Below are positions 55,467-63,234 of a stretch of DNA of 64,000 bases, piece by piece. The notes under the pieces were generated by a model, which did not search any database, was not told where the DNA came from, and was given only the letters and a program-made list of their open reading frames with translations. The position numbers and the translations under genes are program-made. Within the stretch, counting starts at the first letter, position 1; every line of letters begins with the position of its first letter. The stretch covers positions 568,105 through 632,104 of the forward strand of contig NZ_GG700527.1 in the NCBI RefSeq assembly GCF_000163295.1, written 5' to 3'. This DNA comes from Anaerococcus vaginalis ATCC 51170. Lineage in GTDB: Bacteria > Bacillota > Clostridia > Tissierellales > Peptoniphilaceae.

Positions 55467-55513
55467 TTTAACGTTAAAAAATATTTGACTGTTTAGTAAA
55501 TTTAAGTTACAAT
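55467..55513 (+). promoter_or_regulatory. Promoter and candidate operator of the ArsR-type regulator
   Basis: TTGACT (55485-55490) and TACAAT (55508-55513) are 17 bases apart. Directly upstream lies the perfect 12-bp palindrome TTTAACGTTAAA (55467-55478). A related core AACGTTAAA recurs in front of the MFS gene, suggesting that both sites bind the regulator. Confidence 0.65.
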
Positions 55514-55540
55514 AAAGAAAATAAGATATGGAGGTGTAGT

Positions 55541-55969
55541 TTGAAAGAAGTTCATATTTTAAATTCATTGGAAGAAATTAATATTGTAAGCGATCCTATA
55601 AGGCTTAAAATAATTATGACTTTAGGAACTATCCCAAAAAATGCCCAAGATTTATCAGATGCTCTTGGGGTTAGTAGATCAAAAATTCACTATCACTTAA
55701 AAATTTTAGAACAAAATAAAATTATAGAAGTAGTTGATACGGAACTTATTAATGGCATCACTCAAAAATATTTTTTGCCTGTGGCCAAGGCTTTTATTCC
55801 TAATAGTGAAATATTTAATAAAAACGTAGAAGAGAAGGTATTTTCTTTTAAAATTTCTGGCAAATCTTATGAATCATTTGAAAAAGAATTAAATGATTTA
55901 ATAAAAAAATATAGTGAAGATGAAGATACCCAAGAAAGTTTTCAAGTACAAATTTATAAATTATCTTAA
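55541..55969 (+). CDS. ArsR-type helix-turn-helix regulator
   Basis: 142 residues starting TTG behind GGAGGTG. The winged helix covers about residues 8-75 (SDPIRLKIIMTLGTIPKNAQ, then LGVSRSKIHYHLKIL). The C-terminal 65 residues may form the dimer or effector domain. It lies upstream of an MFS transporter and shares with it a palindromic sequence, so it is probably a local repressor of the transporter and of itself. Confidence 0.88.
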   Translation: MKEVHILNSLEEINIVSDPIRLKIIMTLGTIPKNAQDLSDALGVSRSKIHYHLKILEQNKIIEVVDTELINGITQKYFLPVAKAFIPNSEIFNKNVEEKVFSFKISGKSYESFEKELNDLIKKYSEDEDTQESFQVQIYKLS

Positions 55970-56020
55970 AACCAGTAAGTTAATCCTTACTGGTAAAAAA
56001 ATACACAACTGTCAAATTTA

Positions 56021-56036
56021 TTAAAACGTTAAATAT
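56021..56036 (+). promoter_or_regulatory. Second candidate operator, before the MFS gene
   Basis: TTAAAACGTTAAATAT repeats the AACGTTAAA core of the palindrome at 55467-55478 and lies just before the ribosome binding site of the MFS gene. The hairpin at 55970-55993 (CCAGTAAG/CTTACTGG) lies between the genes but is followed by A, not T. Confidence 0.5.
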
Positions 56037-56052
56037 AAGGAGAATGTTAAAA

Positions 56053-57288
56053 ATGATTAAAAATAAAGATTTTTATGTCCTGCTCTTAGGACGACTAATA
56101 ACAAATTTTGGAGATAGCCTATATGCGATTGTATCAACTCTTCTAGTTTACAAAATGAGTGGATCTACAATTTATTCAGGTATTACTCTTTTTCTTACCT
56201 CATCAACAGCAATAGTTCAGTTACTATTAAGCCCAATTTTGGATAAAATTAATATGAAAAAGTTTTTAATTTTATCTCAATTTTTTCAAGCAGTCTTGAT
56301 TTTAATTATTCCATTTTTGTATAAATTTGGAAAACTAAGTGTCTATCATATTATGATAATAATGCCAATAATTTCATTAATTAATCAACTTGTTTATCCA
56401 GGTCAAATATCTCTACTTCCAAAAATTTTATCTGAAAAAGAACTTGTTACAGGAAATTCTTTGATGACTATGGCTTACCAAGGATCAAATGCGATTTTTG
56501 ATACTCTTGCAGGTTTTATAATATCACTGTGTGGTTTTATGACAGCTTTTTTTGCTGATTCTATAAGTTTTATTTTTATTGGGATTTTATTTTGTTTTTT
56601 ATCAAAAAAACTTAGCCATTCCCAAAAAAGAGAAGAAAAACTGGAAGAAAATCTAATAGAAAATCACTTTAAATCTCTTAAAGATGGGCTTAATTTATTT
56701 AAAGATTCAAGGATTTTTGCCCTAGTTTTTGGAATAGTTTTTATTAACTTTTCAGCTACATCAATAAGTTCAGTTTTACCAGCTTTTGCACAAAATGAAA
56801 TATTTTATAGTTTAATGCTTGCAGGAATGGGAGCAGGTCTTTTACTTGGGTCTTTATTTGCAGGATTTCCAAAACTAAAAGAAATATCTTTAGGAAAATT
56901 ATACATTTATGGAATGATGGTTGTAGCTGTAGCATGGATGCTTTTTTCTAATTTTGAAAATAATATAAAAATAGGAGTAGTTTTGTATGGGCTTGGTTGG
57001 TTTGTTGTAGGTATTGTAAATGTTTATGCTCAAACCATGGTTCAAATAATAGTTCCAAGCGAAAAAATCGGCTCTGCAATGGGGGCTATGGTTGGAATTT
57101 CTACTTTTATGGCGCCCTTAGGAGCCTTATTTGGTGGATTTTTAGGAGAATATTTATCAAGTTCAAAGGCTATATTTATTGGATCTTTCATTATATTTTT
57201 AGTAGCTATCTTTTGGGCATTAAATGAAAATATTAGAAAATTACCATCAGTTAGTGAATTTAACAAAGTTTTAGAAAAAATTAATTAA
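56053..57288 (+). CDS. MFS transporter
   Basis: About 411 residues with 12 predicted membrane segments. The N-terminus MIKNKDFYVLLLGRLITNFG and GDSLYAIVSTLLVYK fits the MFS_3/EntS-like exporter group. No substrate can be named. Start: ATG at 56053 is 10 bases behind GGAG (56039-56042); ATG at 56044 is too close. Probably controlled by the ArsR-type protein encoded just upstream. The following 294 bases hold nothing recognisable. Confidence 0.88.
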   Translation: MIKNKDFYVLLLGRLITNFGDSLYAIVSTLLVYKMSGSTIYSGITLFLTSSTAIVQLLLSPILDKINMKKFLILSQFFQAVLILIIPFLYKFGKLSVYHIMIIMPIISLINQLVYPGQISLLPKILSEKELVTGNSLMTMAYQGSNAIFDTLAGFIISLCGFMTAFFADSISFIFIGILFCFLSKKLSHSQKREEKLEENLIENHFKSLKDGLNLFKDSRIFALVFGIVFINFSATSISSVLPAFAQNEIFYSLMLAGMGAGLLLGSLFAGFPKLKEISLGKLYIYGMMVVAVAWMLFSNFENNIKIGVVLYGLGWFVVGIVNVYAQTMVQIIVPSEKIGSAMGAMVGISTFMAPLGALFGGFLGEYLSSSKAIFIGSFIIFLVAIFWALNENIRKLPSVSEFNKVLEKIN

Positions 57289-57582
57289 AAGCAAGGCCTT
57301 ATTTTCATACTGATATAATGACATTCTATTTACTATGAGCGAATTAAATAATATAATAAATCGAAAGAGATAAGAACGTGGCTACAACTAATTTAAACAG
57401 AAGGGCAGATAAATATATAAAAAAGTAGCTTATAAAATTTACTAATAGGTTTAAAAAATCTAAATATTTGCAAAAACAAGAAAAAATGAGTATGTAAGGA
57501 TAATTGGCTCTATGTTTTTTGAATAGGGTATGGAAGTAAATATGCCAATGAGAAGAAAAAATAGAAAGTTAAGGAGAAAGTT

Positions 57583-57858
57583 ATGTGGTTAATTTTTGGA
57601 ATAAGTGCCATAATATTTGCAGTATTAAATGTGATGGCAACAATAAAAAATAAAAATGCACAAGGATATAGATTTTTGAGTTTGTCTTTAACAGCTTTAA
57701 CAGTATGTGCATTATATTTTGATGGAGCTAGTCGTGTAATCAAAGAAGACTGGGTTGCTCTTATGGACATTATGCCTACAATGAGTAAAGCATTATGGGT
57801 TCTAGTTATATTGTCTATAGCTATAAACTCTGTATCTATTTTAAAAAGAAACGACTAA
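57583..57858 (+). CDS. Small membrane protein
   Basis: 91 residues with three hydrophobic segments (about 1-18, 32-46 and 68-85) and a charged middle (YFDGASRVIKEDWVALMDIM). Family not recognised, though small proteins of this shape are common in Clostridia. ATG behind AAGGAG. Confidence 0.7.
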   Translation: MWLIFGISAIIFAVLNVMATIKNKNAQGYRFLSLSLTALTVCALYFDGASRVIKEDWVALMDIMPTMSKALWVLVILSIAINSVSILKRND

Positions 57859-57944
57859 AGGAAAATTAATTTTAAACCAATAATGATTTTACAAAAAATA
57901 ATATTTTGAAATTTTGGATTAACGATAAAAAATAAGGATAAAAT

Positions 57945-58529
57945 ATGAAAAAAATTATACTAGGATTGGTAACTGCTATATTAATATCTCTATTTAGTGG
58001 CTGTGGTCTAAAAAGAGATGAAGATAATCCTTTGTCAGGAAAAGATACTGACCAAAGAATTCTTATGTGTTTGAATAAAGCTTATCCAGAACAGAATTTT
58101 AAAGTTGTCAAATCATTTGATAGACAAAAAAATGAGGGAATGTTTGAAGATGATAAGGGTATAAAGTTTAAGGTTAGGGATTTGATATATGATAATATAT
58201 ACCACTTTGCCTGCAGAGATGAATATCTTGCTACGATTTTGAAAAAAGAAGATTTTTTTGATAAAGCAAAACAAATTATAGAAGATAAATACGGTCAAAA
58301 ATTTATATATGATGAAAGCGTTATGGCTATAGAAATTATTTATGATGCTAATAACAAAATAACGACAGATAAGATAAGTCAAATGATTATTGAGGTTTTA
58401 AATATAGCAAAGACTCCAAAACTTATATATCCAGATAACCAAGAATTTTCAACAGGAGTTGTCAATTATTACACATTGCCAGCTCTAGGTGTCCTTCAAT
58501 GTTATCTTGAAAAAAATCAAATTGGATAA
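57945..58529 (+). CDS. Putative lipoprotein, probably shortened by a stop codon
   Basis: 194 residues. The signal has KK, a hydrophobic stretch and the lipobox FSGC with Cys at 20. The mature part is unrecognised. Behind the stop at 58527-58529 the same frame stays open for 29 more codons (TELFYFSDSSIDKSLIKEKI and on, stop at 58617-58619) with the same composition, so the ancestral protein was probably longer. ATG behind AAGGATAAAAT. Confidence 0.75.
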   Translation: MKKIILGLVTAILISLFSGCGLKRDEDNPLSGKDTDQRILMCLNKAYPEQNFKVVKSFDRQKNEGMFEDDKGIKFKVRDLIYDNIYHFACRDEYLATILKKEDFFDKAKQIIEDKYGQKFIYDESVMAIEIIYDANNKITTDKISQMIIEVLNIAKTPKLIYPDNQEFSTGVVNYYTLPALGVLQCYLEKNQIG

Positions 58530-58691
58530 ACAGAGTTATTTTATTTTTCTGATAGTTCTATTGATAAGTCTTTGATTAAAGAAAAAATAGATAAATTGTA
58601 TGAATCTGTGGATGAGTAAATAGAAGAATAATCTATATTTTAGATAGAAAAGCTGTAAATAAAAAAATATATTCGAAAGGAAGTATTTATA

Positions 58692-59459
58692 ATGGGACTT
58701 GATGTATATGCTGGGACCTTAATTCGCTATTATATGAATAATTGGAAAACTGTTATTCAACAATTTGCTGAAGATAATGGATTGAAATATGAAACTATAA
58801 GAGTTCAAGATGAAAATGGAGAAGATGACGAAGAGCTTTCTTTAGAAGAAACTAAAGAAATTGTTCTTGGATGGAAAGAAGCTATTGAAAAAGGTTTAGA
58901 AATAAATTCTAAATCGATATGGAATGAGGATTACGATACTACTCCTTATTATACAGACAAGCCAGATTGGGATGCTTTAAACGCATTATTACTTTATATT
59001 GCTTCAAAATATACTCACAAAGACTTGCCAAAAACAATGGAAAAAAATATTGATATTTATAAACATCCCATTGTATTAGAATTTCTTCAAACAAAAGATT
59101 TTCGCCTATCCTTATTTGATGGAAATGGTTGGTGGCTACCTATTGATAGGGACATAATGTTTGATTACTATTTGCCAAATTCAGAAAAAAGTGTTTTAGC
59201 AACAAGCCGTTTGCTTCTTGATGAATTGAATGTATATAATAATTTTGAATGGAAGGCTGATAGAGATACTATAATATCATGGAGCAAAACAGAAGGCTAC
59301 CCTGTTGATAAAATTTATAGCAAAGAAAAAGGATTAGAAAAAGTTTGTGAAAAGCAAATTTATTATACAGAGTCTCTAGCAAAATTTGCCTTTTCTATTT
59401 TGTGGCAAGCAGCAGAATTTTCGCTTGAACATGGAGTTGTTATAATTTTTGATTATTAA
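58692..59459 (+). CDS. Hypothetical protein, immunity-like
   Basis: 255 residues beginning MGLDVYAGTLIRYYMNNWKT. Soluble, acidic, without signal peptide. I have a vague memory of similar MGLDVY...RYY proteins of unknown function in many bacteria, but cannot name a domain. Its setting beside a DUF2185/Imm33-type gene suggests an immunity protein array without the toxin. ATG behind AAAGGAAG. Confidence 0.65.
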   Translation: MGLDVYAGTLIRYYMNNWKTVIQQFAEDNGLKYETIRVQDENGEDDEELSLEETKEIVLGWKEAIEKGLEINSKSIWNEDYDTTPYYTDKPDWDALNALLLYIASKYTHKDLPKTMEKNIDIYKHPIVLEFLQTKDFRLSLFDGNGWWLPIDRDIMFDYYLPNSEKSVLATSRLLLDELNVYNNFEWKADRDTIISWSKTEGYPVDKIYSKEKGLEKVCEKQIYYTESLAKFAFSILWQAAEFSLEHGVVIIFDY

Positions 59460-59515
59460 ATTTATAAATTTATTTTGTAGAAATTTTAATATAGATAAAA
59501 AAGGAGATCTTAAAA

Positions 59516-59851
59516 ATGGGATTCTTTAATAAATTAAAATTTAATAAAAACCACAAATTATTAGATGAAAAATTTCCATTTTACGATAATCCAAATACGG
59601 CTGTAATTACTTGTTCTCATATAATAGATAAAGAAAATCCTATTTTATATGTAAGTCATGACGCCAATGATGGAATGTGGCAATTTTTATGTGGAAAAGA
59701 ACACGAAATAGAAGATTCTAAAATAATATCTTTAAAAGAAATGTATGAAATAGATAAGTCAATAGGCATTTTAAAAAATATGGCTTGCGGTTATTATGCA
59801 CAAAGAAAAAATAAAGATGAAGAATGGATAATAAAAAAACATAATAATTAA
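59516..59851 (+). CDS. DUF2185 / Imm33-type protein
   Basis: 111 residues. The central part AVITCSHIIDKENPILYVSH, followed by DANDGMWQFLCG, is the core of DUF2185, a group counted among immunity proteins of polymorphic toxin systems. Small and soluble. AAGGAG precedes the ATG. No toxin gene is seen within the window. A large hairpin terminator lies behind it. Confidence 0.75.
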   Translation: MGFFNKLKFNKNHKLLDEKFPFYDNPNTAVITCSHIIDKENPILYVSHDANDGMWQFLCGKEHEIEDSKIISLKEMYEIDKSIGILKNMACGYYAQRKNKDEEWIIKKHNN

Positions 59852-59917
59852 ATCTTTAGATGAAATTAGTTTAGATTTAAAAATATTAAATAGCTTTCAA
59901 TAATTTTGACAATATAA

Positions 59918-59989
59918 AAACTCATTCTAAATTACATGCAACAAATTTGGTTTTAAATAAGTTATGTGGTATTTAGTGTGAGTTTTTTA
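59918..59989 (+). terminator. Intrinsic terminator
   Basis: AAACTCATTCTAAAT (59918-59932) pairs with ATTTAGTGTGAGTTT (59971-59985), interrupted by two mismatches, and six T overlap the end. The rest of 59852-60174 holds only the promoter of the next gene block. Confidence 0.7.
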
Positions 59990-60114
59990 TTTTTTGAATT
60001 TTTATATAGTGTATAAATATAAAAAAATAAAAAGAAAAATATTAAAATTATCTATTTAATAATGCTAAGTATCAATTGTTTTTAAAAATATAATTTCTCT
60101 ATATTAAAAATGTG

Positions 60115-60143
60115 TTGAATATTTTTTTTTTTTTTGATAATAT
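60115..60143 (+). promoter_or_regulatory. Promoter with a 14-T homopolymer spacer
   Basis: TTGAAT (60115-60120) is followed by A, 14 consecutive T (60122-60135) and an AT-rich -10 region (TAATAT at 60138-60143 gives spacing 17; GATAAT at 60136-60141 gives 15). The T-tract fills the spacer, so gain or loss of T by replication slippage would change promoter strength. Confidence 0.6.
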
Positions 60144-60174
60144 ATATTCATAAATAAGCGAAAGGAGAAAATTT

Positions 60175-60699
60175 ATGAACGCTAAAGATGGGAGACTACC
60201 AAAGCAGTTGGGGGATTTTGGAGAATCTCTAGTTGCATTTTTACTTGGAAATATTAAAGGTCATAGGGTAGCGATAGTAGATCATGAAGGTGCAGATATA
60301 ATAGCGACTGATAGATTAGATAGTAAGTTAAGATATGCAATATCAGTAAAAAGTAGAAGATTTAAAAAGGATGATGCTTCAATTGTATTTGATTTATATA
60401 ACCAAAATAAATTAAGAACTTTTGCAAGAGAATTTGATATGATTCCTGTTGTTGCATTTGTATTAATAGATGGCGAGTGCCAATGTTGCGATATTTATAT
60501 TTTAAAACTTGATGATTTTAAACAATTAGCTGATGACTCAGATTTTTGTGGTATAGGAAATCGTTCTGAGGGTTTAACAATATTAAATACCACTACAAAA
60601 AATAAGAATAATATTCAAAATAGTGAAAAAATTGATTATACAAGATTAGAATTTAGTAATTTAACAACTGATTTTTTTGGTAAGAAAGGAACTTTATAG
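60175..60699 (+). CDS. Putative PD-(D/E)xK-type nuclease
   Basis: 174 residues. The N-terminal 100 residues have the fold pattern of restriction/resolvase nucleases: Glu 17 in GDFGESLVAFLL, Asp 41 in HEGADIIATD, and Lys 59 in YAISVKSRRF (SxK in place of ExK). Residues 85-130 hold two near-adjacent Cys (CQCC) and the DIYILKLDDFK strand. The last 40 residues are polar. It is the first gene of a three-gene unit behind a T14 promoter, with AAGGAG before the ATG. I do not know a named family. Confidence 0.65.
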   Translation: MNAKDGRLPKQLGDFGESLVAFLLGNIKGHRVAIVDHEGADIIATDRLDSKLRYAISVKSRRFKKDDASIVFDLYNQNKLRTFAREFDMIPVVAFVLIDGECQCCDIYILKLDDFKQLADDSDFCGIGNRSEGLTILNTTTKNKNNIQNSEKIDYTRLEFSNLTTDFFGKKGTL

Positions 60700-60716
60700 T
60701 AAAAAAGGAGAATAAA

Positions 60717-61340
60717 ATGGCATCACGAGAAGAAGCGTATAAATATATTTATAAGGATAAAAGATTAAGCGATGATATAGTAGCTGACATATTATATGAA
60801 TATTTAGTTCAAGGTTATACACAAAATGAATTGGAAGAAAAATATTTTCCATCTAATAGAACTGTTAGCTATACTGTTTCATATATTCAACAAGCTGCTG
60901 GACTTAAAGGCAGAAATGCTGGAAAATATAATGGCGAAATAAGTTATAGCGAAATGCAACAATATGCTAAATTGCTTAGAACTAAAGGGTTAGGTTTTAA
61001 AGAATTTCTTGGTGGAAATTCTACGAACAATATAATTTCTGATAGTCATTCAAATTATAAAGGTTATTCTTCAAATAATAGTAATTATGGTGCTAATTCA
61101 AATTATAAAAATTATTCTTCAAATAGCAAGAACTATAGTAATAGCTCAAATTCTAATGATTATTCTAATGAAAATGACTTTTTTACTAAAAATGAAGGTT
61201 TATTAATTTTTTTTGCAAAAATTTTACCAATTCTAATAGGAATATTTATAACTGTTCGTTCATATAAAAGATATTCTTTATTAGGTCTGATATTTGGTGT
61301 TTTTTTGGTATATTCAGGAGTTAAAGGACTAAAAAAATAA
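60717..61340 (+). CDS. Membrane-anchored protein with a shared N-terminal helix-turn-helix-like module
   Basis: 207 residues. Residues 20-76 form a helical module (DDIVADILYEYLVQGYTQNE...GLKGRNAGKYNGEIS) that recurs in the next gene. Residues 110-150 are a low-complexity spacer of Asn, Ser and Tyr with repeated NYSSN-like units. The C-terminus has two membrane segments (about 160-181 and 186-202) and a basic end. So a probable DNA- or protein-binding head is tethered to the membrane. AAGGAG precedes the ATG, 15 bases behind the nuclease stop. Function unknown. Confidence 0.65.
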   Translation: MASREEAYKYIYKDKRLSDDIVADILYEYLVQGYTQNELEEKYFPSNRTVSYTVSYIQQAAGLKGRNAGKYNGEISYSEMQQYAKLLRTKGLGFKEFLGGNSTNNIISDSHSNYKGYSSNNSNYGANSNYKNYSSNSKNYSNSSNSNDYSNENDFFTKNEGLLIFFAKILPILIGIFITVRSYKRYSLLGLIFGVFLVYSGVKGLKK

Positions 61341-61353
61341 TAGGTGTAATAAA

Positions 61354-62763
61354 ATGGCATTTGGTTTAGAAAAAGATTTTTTAAAAATTCCTAAAGAAGA
61401 AAAAATTGATATTTTATATAAATATTTAGTTGAAGGAAAATCAGGTTCACAGATAGCTGAAGAATTATATCAAAATAAAAATTATGCATGGAAAGTATCT
61501 GCTGTAAAACAAGGATATAATTTTAATGGAAGAAATTTTAGAGGCAAGTATAAGATTTCTGTAAAAAAAATAGAAGAAATCATTAAAAAATATCCAGAAG
61601 GAGTTTTTGATAAAAATATAAATCTAGAGGAAGAATTAATTTCAGAAGATTGGAATAAAGAAGAATTGGACAATAAAGAATTCAAAGATGAAGAAACTAT
61701 AGATAATTTTGATAGTGGATTATCAAAATATATAAAAAAAGACGAAATTGATATTTCTATTTTTAATGGCATGGAATTAAATTTTTCTGATTATTGGAAA
61801 TATAATCCAGATAATCCAGAAGCTGATCATCATGATTCGGATTTTAGAATAGTTAATGATGAGATAAATTCACTTTTAAGAGAAAATGTTACTTTAAGTA
61901 TGGAGCAAAAGTATTTATTTGTTTATCTATTTTATAGTCGCATATATTTTGATCGCGAATATATATATTTTATTTTTGGAATTAAAAATAAAAAGAATTT
62001 GGTACTAGAATCTTATAAAGGAAAATATTTCTGTGATACACACAATGTAGAGTCTTTGTTTAATTTTGTACTTTGGATTGCTAATTCAAATATGGATGAA
62101 GATTTGAAGTTAGCAATAAAAGATGAAGAAAACATGTCTTATATTGAAAGTATAAACGATACTAACATAGTTGAAAATAATTATAAAAAGAAACTTTATG
62201 ATAAAACTGTTTCTAAGAAGATAGGAGCCTATTTAGAATTACTAACTGTATTAACAAAAAGTACAAATAGTGATGGGAAAATGGTATGTAAAAATTTATT
62301 TAAGGTTACTAGAGCAATTGATAAATTATTAAAAAGAGGAATACCTGGTTATGCAATTGAGAGTATTATTTACCCTCTATATAGTTTATTAATTACTGGT
62401 CAAAACTTTATAAAAATAGATATAATAAATCAAGAATATAAAAAGAATAAATATGATATTTATGATTTTGGAGATTTATTAGATTTTTATATTGAAGAAT
62501 ATTATAATGAAGGAACTTTAATAGATAGTTTGGTTGAAACTCATTTGATTGCCCTTGATTTAGCAGAAGATGCTAGACCTTACATTAAAAAAATTATAGA
62601 ATCATCAATACCTTCACTTCGTAATGATTGGATATATATGTTTAAAGATGAGCATAATATTGGTAGAAAAAATCTTGAAGAAGTAGAGGAATATTTTGAC
62701 TATAAGTTTACGAGGAAATTCATATTGGAACTTCAAGAAATATTTAATGAAAAAAGCAAATAA
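61354..62763 (+). CDS. Large hypothetical protein sharing the N-terminal module of its neighbour
   Basis: 469 residues. Residues 15-70 (EEKIDILYKYLVEGKSGSQI...FNGRNFRGKYKIS) align with residues 20-76 of the preceding protein: DILYxYLVxG, VSxxxQ and GRNxxGKYxxS are common. An acidic linker (about 75-135) leads to a C-terminal part of about 330 residues, soluble and helical, without recognised motifs, containing a segment LLTVLTKSTNSDGKMVCK. Thirteen bases behind the preceding stop, with only a weak AGGTG binding site. A clear terminator follows. Confidence 0.65.
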   Translation: MAFGLEKDFLKIPKEEKIDILYKYLVEGKSGSQIAEELYQNKNYAWKVSAVKQGYNFNGRNFRGKYKISVKKIEEIIKKYPEGVFDKNINLEEELISEDWNKEELDNKEFKDEETIDNFDSGLSKYIKKDEIDISIFNGMELNFSDYWKYNPDNPEADHHDSDFRIVNDEINSLLRENVTLSMEQKYLFVYLFYSRIYFDREYIYFIFGIKNKKNLVLESYKGKYFCDTHNVESLFNFVLWIANSNMDEDLKLAIKDEENMSYIESINDTNIVENNYKKKLYDKTVSKKIGAYLELLTVLTKSTNSDGKMVCKNLFKVTRAIDKLLKRGIPGYAIESIIYPLYSLLITGQNFIKIDIINQEYKKNKYDIYDFGDLLDFYIEEYYNEGTLIDSLVETHLIALDLAEDARPYIKKIIESSIPSLRNDWIYMFKDEHNIGRKNLEEVEEYFDYKFTRKFILELQEIFNEKSK

Positions 62764-62817
62764 AATATCGGTAAAATATGAATAAATTATAAATTTAATA
62801 AAGTTGATAACTGTTTT

Positions 62818-62856
62818 AATGGCTTTAGGATTTTTTAATCTTAAAGCCATTTTATA
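62818..62856 (+). terminator. Intrinsic terminator of the three-gene unit
   Basis: AATGGCTTTAGGATT and the complement AATCTTAAAGCCATT (one mismatch) with a short T loop, followed by TTATATTTTT. Confidence 0.8.
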
Positions 62857-62977
62857 TTTTTGGATAATACAAATAAGAATAAAGTGTAAATTATAAAAAA
62901 TGGATTTAAAAGAAAATTTAAAACTTAGACCTTATTAATCTATATTTTTATACAAAAAAGGAAAATAAAAATTTAAG

Positions 62978-63025
62978 AAGTACCATTCTAAATTCTGATA
63001 TAGACTTAGGAATGGTACTTTTTTT
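62978..63025. terminator. Second hairpin, possibly bidirectional
   Basis: AAGTACCATTC (62978-62988) pairs with GAATGGTACTT (63010-63020), followed by five T. Preceded by an A-rich stretch, so it could act in both directions. The rest of 62764-63234 holds no gene; only the AAGGAGG before 63235 stands out. Confidence 0.75.
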
Positions 63026-63234
63026 GTAAGAAAACTTTAATTTTATAACCTAGAAATATTTTTATGTTATTTTTAGAAATTTTAAATAAGATTATAATTA
63101 AAGTGATATTTTTCTATTTTCTTTTTTGAAAAAAGATGATAAAATTATTTTTAATAATATATCTAATTATTCAAGTAAAATAATCTGAGTTTTTAGATAA
63201 GCATTATTGAAAAATTTTTTTAAGGAGGTTTTTT

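Noticed and set aside
55970..55993. CCAGTAAG/CTTACTGG hairpin as terminator of the ArsR-type gene
   Set aside because: On the + strand the hairpin is followed by A-rich, not T-rich sequence, so it is not an intrinsic terminator for this gene.
61075..61170. Repeats in the 60717-61340 gene as a DNA repeat element
   Set aside because: The repetition follows from the Asn/Ser/Tyr-rich protein spacer in frame and needs no separate DNA-level explanation.
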